Origin: Streptococcus oricebi
GTDB lineage: Bacteria; Bacillota; Bacilli; Lactobacillales; Streptococcaceae
Assembly (NCBI RefSeq): GCF_017883985.1
Contig: NZ_PRDG01000002.1
Coordinates: 248,001 to 312,000, forward strand
DNA length: 64,000 nucleotides
Reading direction: 5' to 3'
The notes beneath the pieces are model-generated. The model made no database searches. It saw only the letters and a program-made list of their open reading frames with translations, and had not been told where the DNA came from. Positions 1-9,447 of this stretch are shown in pieces; position 1 is the first letter of the stretch, and each line of letters opens with the position of its first letter. A program made the position numbers and the translations under genes.

Positions 1-390
1 CTCGTCCTGTTTTATGGACTAGTCTTTGTAGAGTCTAGCCTTTTGAATGGGATTGGACAAGTGTCAGCTAGCTTCTTCTTCAGCTTCCTTTTGACCCTCC
101 TTGCCCAGCTAGTCGTTACTATAGCAGTTGTTCAATTGGTCAATCTCTTTAGCTACTGGACGCATTCGCCTATTCCTGGTCTGGTTGGCTTTATCATCTT
201 TACAGCAAGTCTGACCACTCCGGCTAGACTCCTTCCAAACAACGCCTTTTTCAACTTTATCAATATCGAGTTTCCCATGGCCAAGGCGGCTGATGTGACG
301 ACCAGTCTCTTTTTCATTGTCTTTATGATAGCACAAGCCGCAATCTTTGGCTGGATTGCCCTAAAAATCTTTAGGAAGCAGGACCTATAA
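1..390 (+). CDS. ABC-2 type transporter permease, 3' part (gene runs off left edge)
   Basis: The frame is open from base 1 (it reads LVLFYGLVFVES) to the TAA at 388-390, so this is the C-terminal ~129 residues of a larger gene; the internal TTG at 43 is a leucine codon, not a start. The fragment is hydrophobic, with about four membrane segments, and ends in KQDL. It aligns along its whole length with the C-terminal half of the next gene (413-1165), sharing VESSLL, VSAS, SFLLT, LLP-NA and FGW-L-IF-KQDL. The two are therefore tandem paralogues, probably two permease subunits of one ABC-2 exporter such as a bacteriocin/peptide efflux or immunity system. The ATPase gene is not in the window but would be expected upstream. 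The transporter class is an inference from fold and arrangement; the substrate is unknown. Confidence 0.7.
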   Translation, partial: LVLFYGLVFVESSLLNGIGQVSASFFFSFLLTLLAQLVVTIAVVQLVNLFSYWTHSPIPGLVGFIIFTASLTTPARLLPNNAFFNFINIEFPMAKAADVTTSLFFIVFMIAQAAIFGWIALKIFRKQDL

Positions 391-412
391 TTGATTGCAA
401 AGGAAGTGGACT

Positions 413-1165
413 ATGATTGATGCTATCAAGGCTGATTTTTATCAGCTCAGGCGTTCTAGAGTGCTTGGAGCGACAACCATTTTATTTTTTATCTATGTTC
501 AGCTAAATCTTTTTGGGCGCCTGCTTGGTATTGCGGGAAATCAGTCTCTCATACCAAGATTTCTTACTACAAGTCCCTTGACGGGGATGGAGTCTCTCGT
601 TAAGGGGACTTTTGATTCGTTCGCGATTTTTCTTGTTACGCTTGTCATGTCTCTTCTCTTTTTGGGGAGTGATTTGACAGGAAAACATTATCAAGCCAGG
701 CTGACTAAGGGCCTGTCGCGCGCTCAGTTTTTCATCTTGAAAAATATCACGCTTGCTATCCTATCCTTTGCTAATCTCCTTTTCTATTATGGCCTGCTGT
801 TTGTGGAATCTAGCCTACTACACGGCCTTGGGAATGTGTCCGCTAGCCTTGTCTGGTCTTTCCTTTTGACTTTCTTTGTGCAATTTCTGCTTTCTCTGGC
901 CATCATCCAATTTGTCAGTCTTGCTATCTATTGGCGCCGTTCTATTTTTGCAGGGGTGGTCGCCTTTATGGTTTATGTAACTTTTACTACTCTTCCTGCC
1001 TCCTTACTACCGGGCAATGCTTTGTTTGACTTTATTGTTCTAGATTTTAATCTGACCAGAGTGGCGGATATAGCGACAACTCTGCTCTACATCCTATTTA
1101 CACTTGCTCAAACAGTAGTCTTTGGCTGGTTTAGCCTTCAAATCTTTAAAAAACAGGATTTATAA
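413..1165 (+). CDS. ABC-2 type transporter permease (tandem paralogue)
   Basis: A 250-residue integral membrane protein with about six hydrophobic helices. It starts MIDAIKADFYQL, the soluble N-terminal stretch typical of ABC-2 permeases. ATG 413 is chosen because AGGAAG (401-406) lies just ahead of it; the frame also has an upstream TTG at 395 with no ribosome site. It is separated from the preceding paralogue by only 22 bases and ends in the same KQDL. A charged loop after the second helix (SDLTGKHYQARLTKGLSRAQFFILK) fits the conserved cytoplasmic loop of ABC-2 permeases. The family resembles lantibiotic/bacitracin-type exporters, but I cannot name the substrate. It is probably co-transcribed with the genes either side. 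Confidence 0.75.
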   Translation: MIDAIKADFYQLRRSRVLGATTILFFIYVQLNLFGRLLGIAGNQSLIPRFLTTSPLTGMESLVKGTFDSFAIFLVTLVMSLLFLGSDLTGKHYQARLTKGLSRAQFFILKNITLAILSFANLLFYYGLLFVESSLLHGLGNVSASLVWSFLLTFFVQFLLSLAIIQFVSLAIYWRRSIFAGVVAFMVYVTFTTLPASLLPGNALFDFIVLDFNLTRVADIATTLLYILFTLAQTVVFGWFSLQIFKKQDL

Positions 1166-1189
1166 ATATTTTACCAAAGGGAGAAAATG

Positions 1190-1540
1190 ATGACAGGCCA
1201 TAAAAAAACAGTTCTTGAAAAAAATCAAGACCTGCTCAAGAAACAAGAAGCATATTTGAAAAGGCAAAAGGAGAAGCGACAGGACTTGCTCAAAGAGCAC
1301 AATAGTAAGCTAAGCAATATGAGTAGGCGGATGGCTGAGGAGACCTATCCAAGGCCTGAAAAAGCGCTGACCTATTCCAAGCTTGGACTGGGAATCGGCT
1401 ATCTTTTGCTGGGAGCAGGCCTCCTCTTGGCTATTTATCAACCGCTCAAGGGGCTGGGAACGGCACTTGTCGGCGGCCTTACTGTTTTTTCTAATCGCCA
1501 GCAGATGAAAAAAACGATTAGGTATTTAAAAAGGGACTAG
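1190..1540 (+). CDS. Small coiled-coil, two-helix membrane protein of unknown function
   Basis: A 116-residue protein. Residues ~5-55 are almost entirely charged and helical (runs of K, E, Q, R), a probable cytoplasmic coiled coil. Residues ~62-100 form two short hydrophobic helices (GLGIGYLLLGAGLLLAIY and GTALVGGLTVF), followed by a basic tail. Two ATGs are adjacent at 1187 and 1190; AAGGGAG at 1177-1183 is better spaced from 1190. It follows the permease gene by 24 bases and is probably the last gene of that operon, since a strong terminator follows. I do not recognise the family. A role as an accessory protein of the neighbouring exporter is only a guess from position. Confidence 0.6.
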   Translation: MTGHKKTVLEKNQDLLKKQEAYLKRQKEKRQDLLKEHNSKLSNMSRRMAEETYPRPEKALTYSKLGLGIGYLLLGAGLLLAIYQPLKGLGTALVGGLTVFSNRQQMKKTIRYLKRD

Positions 1541-1636
1541 CCACAGGGCTAGGTGCTTGTCCAGCCTCAAGCTTGCCCCACTTAGTCAAACGGAACTTCA
1601 TCTTGCTAATCAAAAAATAAGCTACCAGAAAAAAAG

Positions 1637-1684
1637 ACTAGCTGCCTAACTCTATTCATAAATAGGGTTGACAGCTAGTTTTTT
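1637..1684. terminator. Bidirectional intrinsic terminator between convergent operons
   Basis: ACTAGCTG (1637-1644) pairs with CAGCTAGT (1672-1679), with an inner AACTCTAT/ATAGGGTT stem. The hairpin is flanked by A7 on the left and T6 on the right, so it can stop transcription from both the 1190-1540 gene and the minus-strand gene ending at 1683. Confidence 0.85.
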
Positions 1685-2474
1685 ATTGGAGATTGAGTTT
1701 ATTTTTGGTGATAAGATAGCTACCGCTATAAAAGAGTCCTATTTTTATGAAATCGTAGATACAGACAAAGAGTAGCAACTCATCTGGCGCGTGATAACTA
1801 GGATCCAGCAGACGCAAGATAGGATAGAAATAGTGGTAGTAGGCAAAGGGGCTTTCGGCCTTGATTAAAAAGAGAGATTCAAGGATGGTAATTGCAGCCC
1901 AGAGCCCAAAGAAGGCTGCATAACTAAGGGCCAGCCGGTGTTTTTGAGCCAGTTGTCCCAAGCAAATTACCAGATAAAGATAGAGAAAGTTGGCTAACAT
2001 GCTAATTAGGTGGCTCAAAAGAAGGGTAAAGCCTGACCAAGAAGAGATGGCTTTTAGGGTATGGAGGGCATAGCTCAGATTGTTGGGGCTAGCTAATAAG
2101 AAGATAGCCAGGCTAGCAAAAATCAGGCCAAAGAGACTGAGACTATACCAAATCATACTGCTGGTCAGCTTGGAGAGGATAACCTGATGAGGATTGACAG
2201 GCAAGGTCCAGGTCAGATAGGCTTCAGCTCCAAAGACCGTCCGATAAAAGCGGCGAATACAAACCATGAGGTTGGTCACTAGGAGGGCAATAGCCATAAA
2301 GCCAATCATTAAAAAGATAAGGAGAAGGAGGAGTAAGGTGGTGTTGTTATCGCTCCTATTAAAAATCATCCCCAAAAGACCAGTCAAGAGGCTAAAGCCT
2401 CCCAGGATAATAAAGAGGATAAGATAGATTTTATAGCTAGCTTTTAGTTCATGCTTTAATAATTTTCCAAACAT
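1683..2474 (-). CDS. ABC transporter permease
   Basis: A 263-residue membrane protein starting MFGKLLKHELKASYKIY. It has six strongly hydrophobic segments, roughly residues 18-38, 50-72, 107-130, 150-172, 183-203 and 235-255. The short amphipathic N-terminus with a KLLKHELK motif is typical of bacterial ABC-2-like permeases paired with YtrB-type ATPases. It lies 11 bases downstream of the ATPase gene (2486-3190) and forms a two-gene operon with it. In other streptococci an ABC pair of this kind sits next to dnaE-pfkA together with a GntR regulator; no such regulator is visible here. The substrate is unknown. The stop codon overlaps the shared terminator. Confidence 0.75.
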   Translation of the reverse strand: MFGKLLKHELKASYKIYLILFIILGGFSLLTGLLGMIFNRSDNNTTLLLLLLIFLMIGFMAIALLVTNLMVCIRRFYRTVFGAEAYLTWTLPVNPHQVILSKLTSSMIWYSLSLFGLIFASLAIFLLASPNNLSYALHTLKAISSWSGFTLLLSHLISMLANFLYLYLVICLGQLAQKHRLALSYAAFFGLWAAITILESLFLIKAESPFAYYHYFYPILRLLDPSYHAPDELLLFVCIYDFIKIGLFYSGSYLITKNKLNLQ

Positions 2475-2485
2475 ACTTGCCTCCT

Positions 2486-3190
2486 TTATAAACGGTATTG
2501 AAAGCGAAAAATCTGCTCAATACTTTCTTGCTTCTCTTGATAGAGCTTTTCTTTTGGCTCATGGAGCAAGATTTTTCCGGCCTTGATAAAGATAACCTGA
2601 TCCAAAATCTCTTCCAAGTCCACCGGTAGGTGGCTAGCGATTAAGACTGAGGCTTCTTTGGGACGATTTTCCTTGATGATTCTTAATATATAAGCACTGT
2701 TAGCGGGGTCCCCTTGGCAGATAGGGTCATCGAGTAAGTAGAGGTCAGCCTGGCGGCTCATGGCCAGGATTAACTTGACCTTGGCCTTTAGGGCCTTGTC
2801 CAAGTCTTTAAAAGGCCTTTGGCCATCAAGGGCCAACTCATCAAGGAGCTCTTGAGCCTTACTAGCTCTAAAATCTGGATAAAAGTCTTGAAAATAGCCG
2901 ACTAGTTGGTTGATTTTCATGTCCGGATGAAAGTGATCTAGATCCGGCAGATAGGAAATAATCTTTTTGCTGGCTAGGGAGGGCTTTTGGCCCTGGATTA
3001 AAAGGGTCCCGCTATCGGGCTGCAAGAGACCATTTATCAGTTTAAGGAGGCTGGTCTTGCCGCTACCATTGGGTCCCAATAGACCCACGATTTGTCCAGC
3101 TTCTAGGGTTAAATCAATGGCGTCTAAGGCTAGATAGTGGCCGTAAGTCTTGGATAGTTTTTCCAAGTAAAGCAAAGGGATTTTAGTCAT
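2486..3190 (-). CDS. ABC transporter ATP-binding protein with degenerate catalytic motifs
   Basis: A 234-residue nucleotide-binding domain. Walker A is intact (GPNGSGKTS, residues ~39-47). The usual signature LSGGQ/LSKG is replaced by LDKALKAK. Walker B reads LYLLDDP, so the catalytic glutamate is an aspartate, and the D-loop region is ICQGDPA instead of the usual IGGVDPA-type sequence. The switch histidine is present (ASHLP). The closest family in my memory is the YtrB/EcsA-like group that works with a small permease, which the next gene supplies. Either this is a slow or regulatory ATPase or a decaying system. The GntR regulator that usually accompanies this family is absent. AGGAAG precedes the ATG. 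Confidence 0.8.
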   Translation of the reverse strand: MTKIPLLYLEKLSKTYGHYLALDAIDLTLEAGQIVGLLGPNGSGKTSLLKLINGLLQPDSGTLLIQGQKPSLASKKIISYLPDLDHFHPDMKINQLVGYFQDFYPDFRASKAQELLDELALDGQRPFKDLDKALKAKVKLILAMSRQADLYLLDDPICQGDPANSAYILRIIKENRPKEASVLIASHLPVDLEEILDQVIFIKAGKILLHEPKEKLYQEKQESIEQIFRFQYRL

Positions 3191-3241
3191 AGAACTTCCT
3201 TTTTCTAGGGAATTTTTCTTGGTGTGTCAGTCATCGATTTG

Positions 3242-3256
3242 CTAAATGATATTTAG
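3242..3256. promoter_or_regulatory. 15-bp perfect inverted repeat in the ABC operon leader
   Basis: CTAAAT-GAT-ATTTAG lies between the minus-strand promoter (3323-3295) and the ATPase start at 3190, about 30-45 bases downstream of the expected transcription start. It could be an operator for an unlinked GntR-type repressor. The palindrome is seen; its function is inferred. Confidence 0.35.
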
Positions 3257-3294
3257 GAACGGTCCGAAATTTATAAAGGGACTTTTCTCTTTCC

Positions 3295-3323
3295 AGTATA
3301 CAATTTACAGCGCTAAAAATCAA
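3295..3323 (-). promoter_or_regulatory. Promoter of the minus-strand ABC operon
   Basis: On the minus strand TTGATT (3323-3318), a 17-base spacer and TATACT (3300-3295) form a good sigma-A promoter reading toward 3190, with a leader of about 100 bases. Confidence 0.6.
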
Positions 3324-3388
3324 CTCTGGGTGGGGAATGAAATCAGAAGCAGGCCCCCTATTCAGGTGCTATTTTTGACAAAATCTAG

Positions 3389-3425
3389 TATAATAAGAGG
3401 AGATAAGACTGCAAGGAGCAAAGAG
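3389..3425 (+). promoter_or_regulatory. dnaE promoter -10 and ribosome binding site
   Basis: A perfect TATAAT (3389-3394) is followed by AAGGAG (3413-3418), seven bases before ATG 3426. A TTGACA at 3375-3380 is only eight bases from the -10, so it cannot be its -35; no convincing -35 is seen. Confidence 0.5.
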
Positions 3426-6400
3426 ATGACCCAATTAGATACCAAAACTGTTTATAGCTTTATGGATAGTTTGATTTCTATAAAAAAATACGTCAAATCA
3501 GCCAAGGATTTGGGCTATAAACATCTGGGAATCATGGATGTGGATAATCTATATGGGGCTTTTTCTTTTTTGGAAGAGGCCAAGGCTCAAGGCTTGCAGC
3601 CAATTTTAGGGCTGGAAGTCAATCTGGACTACCAAGAAGAGAGCCTCAATTTGCGTTTCTTGGCCCTCAATAGTCAGGGCTATCGCAATCTGATGAAGAT
3701 TTCCAGTCTCAAGATGACAGGTAAGAAAAACTGGGAGGATATGAGTCACCTCCTGGAAGGGCTAGCGGTCATTGTTCCCTATTATGAGGGGATTGAAGGC
3801 TTGGATTTGCCCTGCTCTTTTTATATTGGAGTCTTCCCTCAAACTCCTAGGAGGGAATTGGAGCGACCCTGCCTCCCCCTACACACGGTCCGTTATTTTG
3901 ACCGTTCGGATTTGGAAACCTTGCAGATGCTCCAGGCCATCAAGCAAAATATTAGTTTGAGTGAGGTAGGCCCCCTGCCTAGCCAGGAGTTTCTCCTATC
4001 CAAGGACCAGTTTGAAGCGGCCTTTGCAGAGACCTATCCAGAGTGTTTGCCTAACCTTAATAAGCTTTTAGCAGGGGTTGACTATGCCATCAATAACCAG
4101 CTAAAACTTCCCCGTTTCAATCCTGAGCGAGAAGCTGTCGAGGAGTTGCGAGAAAGGGCCCAGGCTGGACTTGAGGCCAAGGGCTTGCTTGCTGCTGTCT
4201 ACCAGGAGCGCCTAGAAAAAGAGCTGACCGTTATCCATAAAATGGGCTTTGATGATTACTTTTTAATCGTCTGGGATCTCTTGCGTTTCGGTCGTAGCCA
4301 GGGTTACTATATGGGGATGGGCCGGGGCTCGGCTGTAGGTAGTCTGGTAGCCTATGCCCTAGAAATCACTGGTATCGATCCAGTGAAAAACAAGCTCCTT
4401 TTTGAGCGTTTCTTAAATCTAGAGCGCTATACCATGCCCGATATTGATATCGATATTCCGGATATTTATCGGCCAGAATTTATCCGCTATGTCCGAGACC
4501 GCTACGGGACCCTCCATGCGGCGCAAATCGTGACCTATTCGACCTTTGGAGCCAGGCAGGCTATTCGGGATGTTTTCAAGCGCTTTGGTGTTCCCGAGTA
4601 CGAATTGACCAATATGACCCGAAAGATTAGTTTTCGGGACAATCTTAGCTCGGCCTATGAGGGCAAACTTTCCTTTCGTCAGCTTATCAATAGTAAGCCC
4701 GAATACCAAAAGGCCTTTGAGATTGCTAAGAAGATAGAGGGCAATCCCCGCCAGACCTCTATTCATGCGGCCGGGGTCGTCATGAGCGATGATGATTTGA
4801 CCGACCATCTCCCCCTCAAATACGGGGAAGATATGTACATCACCCAGTACGATGCCCATGGAGTCGAGAGCAATGGGCTTTTGAAAATGGACTTTTTAGG
4901 CTTGCGCAATCTAACCTTTGTCCAAAGAATGCAGGAATTAACTAAGGATAAATATGGTTTAGATATTCAGATTGAGCAGATTGATTTGGAGGACCAGGCC
5001 ACCCTAAAGCTCTTTGCAGCTGGTAGAACCAAGGGTATCTTCCAGTTTGAGCAGGCCGGAGCCATCAATCTCCTGAAGCGTGTCCAGCCTTCCAAGTTTG
5101 AAGAGGTCGTAGCGACTACCAGTCTTAATCGGCCGGGTGCGAGTGATTATATTGATAATTTTGTCAAGCGCAAGCACGGCCAGGAGCCGGTAGAGCTAGT
5201 CGATGATAGTCTGGCTGAGATTCTCTTACCCACCTATGGAATCATGCTCTATCAAGAGCAGGTCATGCAGGTGGCCCAAGAATTTGGTGGTTTTAGTCTG
5301 GGCAAGGCCGACATTTTACGGCGGGCCATGGGCAAGAAAAAGGCCCAGGAAATGCACCAAATGGCAGAGGACTTTATTGCAGGCGCCTTGGGAAAGGGGC
5401 ACTCTAAAGACCAGGCCAGGGAAGTTTTTGCAGTGATGGAGAAGTTTGCGGGCTATGGTTTCAATCGCAGTCACGCCTATGCCTACTCGGCCCTGGCCTT
5501 TCAGTTGGCCTATTTTAAGGCCCATTACCCAGATGTCTTTTTCCAGGTCATGCTCAACTACTCCAGTAGCGACTATATTAGCGATGCTCTGGACTTTGGC
5601 TTTCAGCTAGCACCCCTAAGCATCAATAGCATTCCCTATTATGACAAGTTTCAGGAACAAAAGATTTTCCTAGGGCTCAAAAATATCAAGGGCCTGCCCC
5701 GCGATTTTGCGCATTGGATTATCGAGAATAGACCTTTTAAGAGCGTTGAAGATTTTATGCTCAAACTGCCAGAAAACTACCAGAAAATTCCGCTTTTGAC
5801 CCCGCTCATTCAACTTGGACTTTTTGATCTTTTTGAGTCTAATCGCCAAAAAATTCTCCAAAATTTACCCAATCTCATCGTTTTTGTCAAGGAACTGGGT
5901 AGCCTTTTTGCCGATCAGACCTATAGCTGGATTGAGGCCGAGGACTATAGCCAAAGCGAAAAGTATGAGCTAGAGCAGTCCCTGCTTGGCGTAGGTTTGA
6001 GCGACCATCCCTTGCTGGCTTTAAGCAGGGAAGCCCAGCACCCCTTCACGGCTCTAGCTGATTTGGTGCAGGATAGCCAGGCAACCATCCTGGTCCAAGT
6101 GGAGACCATCAAGGTTATCCGGACCAAGAAGGGGGAAAATATGGCCTTTTTACAGGTCAGCGATACCAAAAATCGCTTGGATGTCACCCTGTTTCCAGCC
6201 AGCTACCAGCAATTTGCTAGCCACTTAGAAGAAAAGAATTTTTACTATCTAACTGGAAAAATTCAGGAAAGGGACGGCCGTTTGCAGATGATTTTAAACC
6301 AGCTGGAAGAAGCGGTCAAGGAACGTTTTTGGATCCAGCTTAAAAACCATGAAAGAGACCAGGAAATCGCCCAAATTCTCCAAAGATACCAGGGGAATAT

Positions 6401-6524
6401 CCCCGTTATTCTCCGCTATGAGGAGGACAAGCAAACCGTCTCTGCACCCCATTTAAAAGTCGAAAAATCCAGCCAGCTCCAGGCCGATTTGGAAAAAATC
6501 AGCATGAAAACGATTTATCGCTAA
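3426..6524 (+). CDS. dnaE: DNA polymerase III subunit alpha, DnaE type
   Basis: A 1032-residue replicative polymerase of the DnaE1/DnaE3 class; in low-GC Gram-positives this acts beside PolC and extends RNA primers. The N-terminal PHP domain (residues 1-~200) reads TQLDTKTVYSF, so the metal-binding histidines of the family are missing, as is usual in streptococci. The palm domain holds GMGRGSAVGSL (~299) and the catalytic PDIDIDIPD (acidic residues at ~339-343), with a third acidic residue in LKMDFLGL (~488). The C-terminus carries the OB domain (ILVQVETIKVIRTKKGENMAF). The frame stays open 180 bases upstream, but that stretch contains the promoter. ATG 3426 has a good ribosome site and gives the normal family length. 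pfkA follows after 83 bases with its own promoter. Confidence 0.95.
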   Translation: MTQLDTKTVYSFMDSLISIKKYVKSAKDLGYKHLGIMDVDNLYGAFSFLEEAKAQGLQPILGLEVNLDYQEESLNLRFLALNSQGYRNLMKISSLKMTGKKNWEDMSHLLEGLAVIVPYYEGIEGLDLPCSFYIGVFPQTPRRELERPCLPLHTVRYFDRSDLETLQMLQAIKQNISLSEVGPLPSQEFLLSKDQFEAAFAETYPECLPNLNKLLAGVDYAINNQLKLPRFNPEREAVEELRERAQAGLEAKGLLAAVYQERLEKELTVIHKMGFDDYFLIVWDLLRFGRSQGYYMGMGRGSAVGSLVAYALEITGIDPVKNKLLFERFLNLERYTMPDIDIDIPDIYRPEFIRYVRDRYGTLHAAQIVTYSTFGARQAIRDVFKRFGVPEYELTNMTRKISFRDNLSSAYEGKLSFRQLINSKPEYQKAFEIAKKIEGNPRQTSIHAAGVVMSDDDLTDHLPLKYGEDMYITQYDAHGVESNGLLKMDFLGLRNLTFVQRMQELTKDKYGLDIQIEQIDLEDQATLKLFAAGRTKGIFQFEQAGAINLLKRVQPSKFEEVVATTSLNRPGASDYIDNFVKRKHGQEPVELVDDSLAEILLPTYGIMLYQEQVMQVAQEFGGFSLGKADILRRAMGKKKAQEMHQMAEDFIAGALGKGHSKDQAREVFAVMEKFAGYGFNRSHAYAYSALAFQLAYFKAHYPDVFFQVMLNYSSSDYISDALDFGFQLAPLSINSIPYYDKFQEQKIFLGLKNIKGLPRDFAHWIIENRPFKSVEDFMLKLPENYQKIPLLTPLIQLGLFDLFESNRQKILQNLPNLIVFVKELGSLFADQTYSWIEAEDYSQSEKYELEQSLLGVGLSDHPLLALSREAQHPFTALADLVQDSQATILVQVETIKVIRTKKGENMAFLQVSDTKNRLDVTLFPASYQQFASHLEEKNFYYLTGKIQERDGRLQMILNQLEEAVKERFWIQLKNHERDQEIAQILQRYQGNIPVILRYEEDKQTVSAPHLKVEKSSQLQADLEKISMKTIYR

Positions 6525-6560
6525 AAATTTGGGAAAAAGAGAGTATTTTCCCCGCGATTG

Positions 6561-7615
<1,055 letters not shown>

Positions 7616-7678
7616 TATTTATTAGTTAATTATAGTGGTCATAAAAGACCAGAATAGAAAAAAGGAGTTTCATAAGAA

Positions 7679-9181
7679 ATGAACAAACGCGTTAAAATCG
7701 TTGCAACTTTAGGTCCTGCTGTCGAAATTCGTGGCGGTAAAAAATTTGGAGATGACGGCTACTGGGGTGAAAGACTGGATGTAGAAGCATCTGCTCAAAA
7801 CATTGCCAAGCTAATCGAAGCTGGTGCCAACACCTTCCGTTTCAACTTCTCACATGGAGACCACCAAGAGCAAGGTGAGCGTATGGCTACCGTTAAGCGG
7901 GCCGAAGAAATCGCAGGTCAAAGAGTTGGTTTCCTCTTGGATACCAAGGGACCAGAAATCCGGACTGAATTGTTTGAAGGTGACGCTAAAGAGTATTCTT
8001 ACAAGACTGGTGAAAAGATTCGTGTAGCGACCAAGCAAGGAATCCAGTCTAGCCGCGAATTGATTGCTCTTAACGTTGCTGGTGGTTTGGACATCTTTGA
8101 TGATGTAGAAGTAGGTCGCCAAATCCTGATTGACGATGGTAAACTTGGTTTGCGTGTAACTGCTAAGGATGCAGCTAGTCGTGAATTTGAAGTCGAAGTA
8201 GAAAACGACGGAATCATCGCTAAGCAAAAGGGTGTGAATATCCCTAATACTAAGATTCCTTTCCCAGCACTTGCTGAGCGTGACAATGACGATATTCGTT
8301 TTGGTTTGGAACAAGGAATTAACTTTATCGCTATCTCCTTTGTTCGGACAGCTAAAGATGTCAACGAAGTTCGTTCAATCTGTGAAGAAACTGGCAACGG
8401 ACATGTGAAATTGTTTGCGAAAATCGAAAACCAACAAGGTATTGATAACTTGGATGAAATCATCGAAGCAGCTGACGGTATCATGATTGCGCGTGGTGAC
8501 ATGGGTATCGAAGTACCATTTGAAATGGTTCCAGTTTACCAAAAAATGATTATCACTAAGGTTAATGCGGCTGGTAAAGTGGTTATCACTGCAACCAACA
8601 TGCTTGAAACCATGACTGAAAAGCCAAGAGCAACCCGTTCAGAAGTATCTGACGTCTTTAATGCGGTTATCGACGGTACAGACGCAACCATGCTTTCAGG
8701 TGAGTCAGCTAACGGTAAATACCCACTTGAGTCTGTTACTACTATGGCAACAATTGACAAGAACGCTCAAACTCTCTTGAACGAATATGGTCGTCTCAAC
8801 TCTGATAACTTTGCTCGTTCAAACAAGACAGAGGTTGTGGCTTCAGCTGTGAAAGATGCTACTCGCTCAATGGATATCAAATTGGTGGTTACCATTACTG
8901 AATCAGGTAATACAGCACGTTTGATTTCTAAATACCGTCCAGATGCAGACATCTTGGCTGTAACCTTCGATGAGTTGGTACAACGTTCCTTGATGCTTAA
9001 CTGGGGTGTCATTCCAGTTATTACTGAAAAACCAGGTACAACAGATGACATGTTTGAAGTGGCTGAAAAGGTTGCCCTCGAGTCAGGTTTAGTTGAATCA
9101 GGAGACAACATCGTAATCGTGGCTGGTGTACCAGTCGGAACTGGTGGAACTAACACTATGCGTATCCGCACCGTTCGTTAA
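7679..9181 (+). CDS. pyk: Pyruvate kinase
   Basis: A 500-residue glycolytic enzyme that converts phosphoenolpyruvate and ADP to pyruvate and ATP. It starts MNKRVKIVATLGPA, with FRFNFSHG early in the barrel. LDTKGPEIRTE marks the start of the B domain; FAKIENQQGIDNLDEII and IMIARGDMGIEVP carry the catalytic lysine and metal ligands; ATNMLETM and MLSGESANGKYP follow. The C-terminal domain ends NTMRIRTVR. The length is typical of streptococcal Pyk (about 500 residues). It lies 63 bases after pfkA with a strong AAAAAGGAG ribosome site, and a perfect terminator follows. Strong codon bias (AAC, GGT, CGT, GAA) fits an abundant protein. Confidence 0.97.
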   Translation: MNKRVKIVATLGPAVEIRGGKKFGDDGYWGERLDVEASAQNIAKLIEAGANTFRFNFSHGDHQEQGERMATVKRAEEIAGQRVGFLLDTKGPEIRTELFEGDAKEYSYKTGEKIRVATKQGIQSSRELIALNVAGGLDIFDDVEVGRQILIDDGKLGLRVTAKDAASREFEVEVENDGIIAKQKGVNIPNTKIPFPALAERDNDDIRFGLEQGINFIAISFVRTAKDVNEVRSICEETGNGHVKLFAKIENQQGIDNLDEIIEAADGIMIARGDMGIEVPFEMVPVYQKMIITKVNAAGKVVITATNMLETMTEKPRATRSEVSDVFNAVIDGTDATMLSGESANGKYPLESVTTMATIDKNAQTLLNEYGRLNSDNFARSNKTEVVASAVKDATRSMDIKLVVTITESGNTARLISKYRPDADILAVTFDELVQRSLMLNWGVIPVITEKPGTTDDMFEVAEKVALESGLVESGDNIVIVAGVPVGTGGTNTMRIRTVR

Positions 9182-9224
9182 TCAGGCTCTCTGTCAACTC
9201 TAGCAGATGGCGAAAAGTTAAATG

Positions 9225-9256
9225 AAGGACAGGACCAATCTGGTCCTGTCCTTTTG
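9225..9256 (+). terminator. pyk terminator
   Basis: AAGGACAGGACCA (9225-9237) and TGGTCCTGTCCTT (9241-9253) form a perfect 13-bp stem with a 3-base loop, followed by a short T run. Confidence 0.9.
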
Positions 9257-9400
9257 GATTTTAAATAAGCTGAGCTAGTGGTCCAGAAGCATTAGTTTTC
9301 TATTCTTTCTGGCTTTGTAAGTCTTGTTAAGTTATAAGCTTGAGCAAAACATCAGCCTTAATCTAGCTTTTTCTAGTCCTCTTTCTCATTTTGACCTATT

Positions 9401-9428
9401 TTGTTTATTTACTAAAAAATGGTATAAT
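9401..9428 (+). promoter_or_regulatory. Promoter probably belonging to lepB
   Basis: TTGTTT (9401-9406), a 16-base spacer and TATAAT (9423-9428) with an extended TGG. The first gene downstream is lepB at 10141, about 700 bases away; the repeats at 9448-10126 occupy the space between. Confidence 0.6.
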
Positions 9429-9447
9429 AGAATAAAAGTAGCCGGCC

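Noticed and set aside
3375-3394. TTGACA plus TATAAT before dnaE as a consensus promoter
   Set aside because: The spacer is only eight bases, far from the 16-18 needed.
4419-4859. 146-codon minus-strand frame inside dnaE
   Set aside because: Shadow of the dnaE frame; codons follow the polymerase protein on the other strand.
6504-6517. cre (CcpA) site upstream of pfkA
   Set aside because: Two mismatches to the consensus, inside dnaE coding sequence and about 60 bases above the -10; too weak to list as a site.
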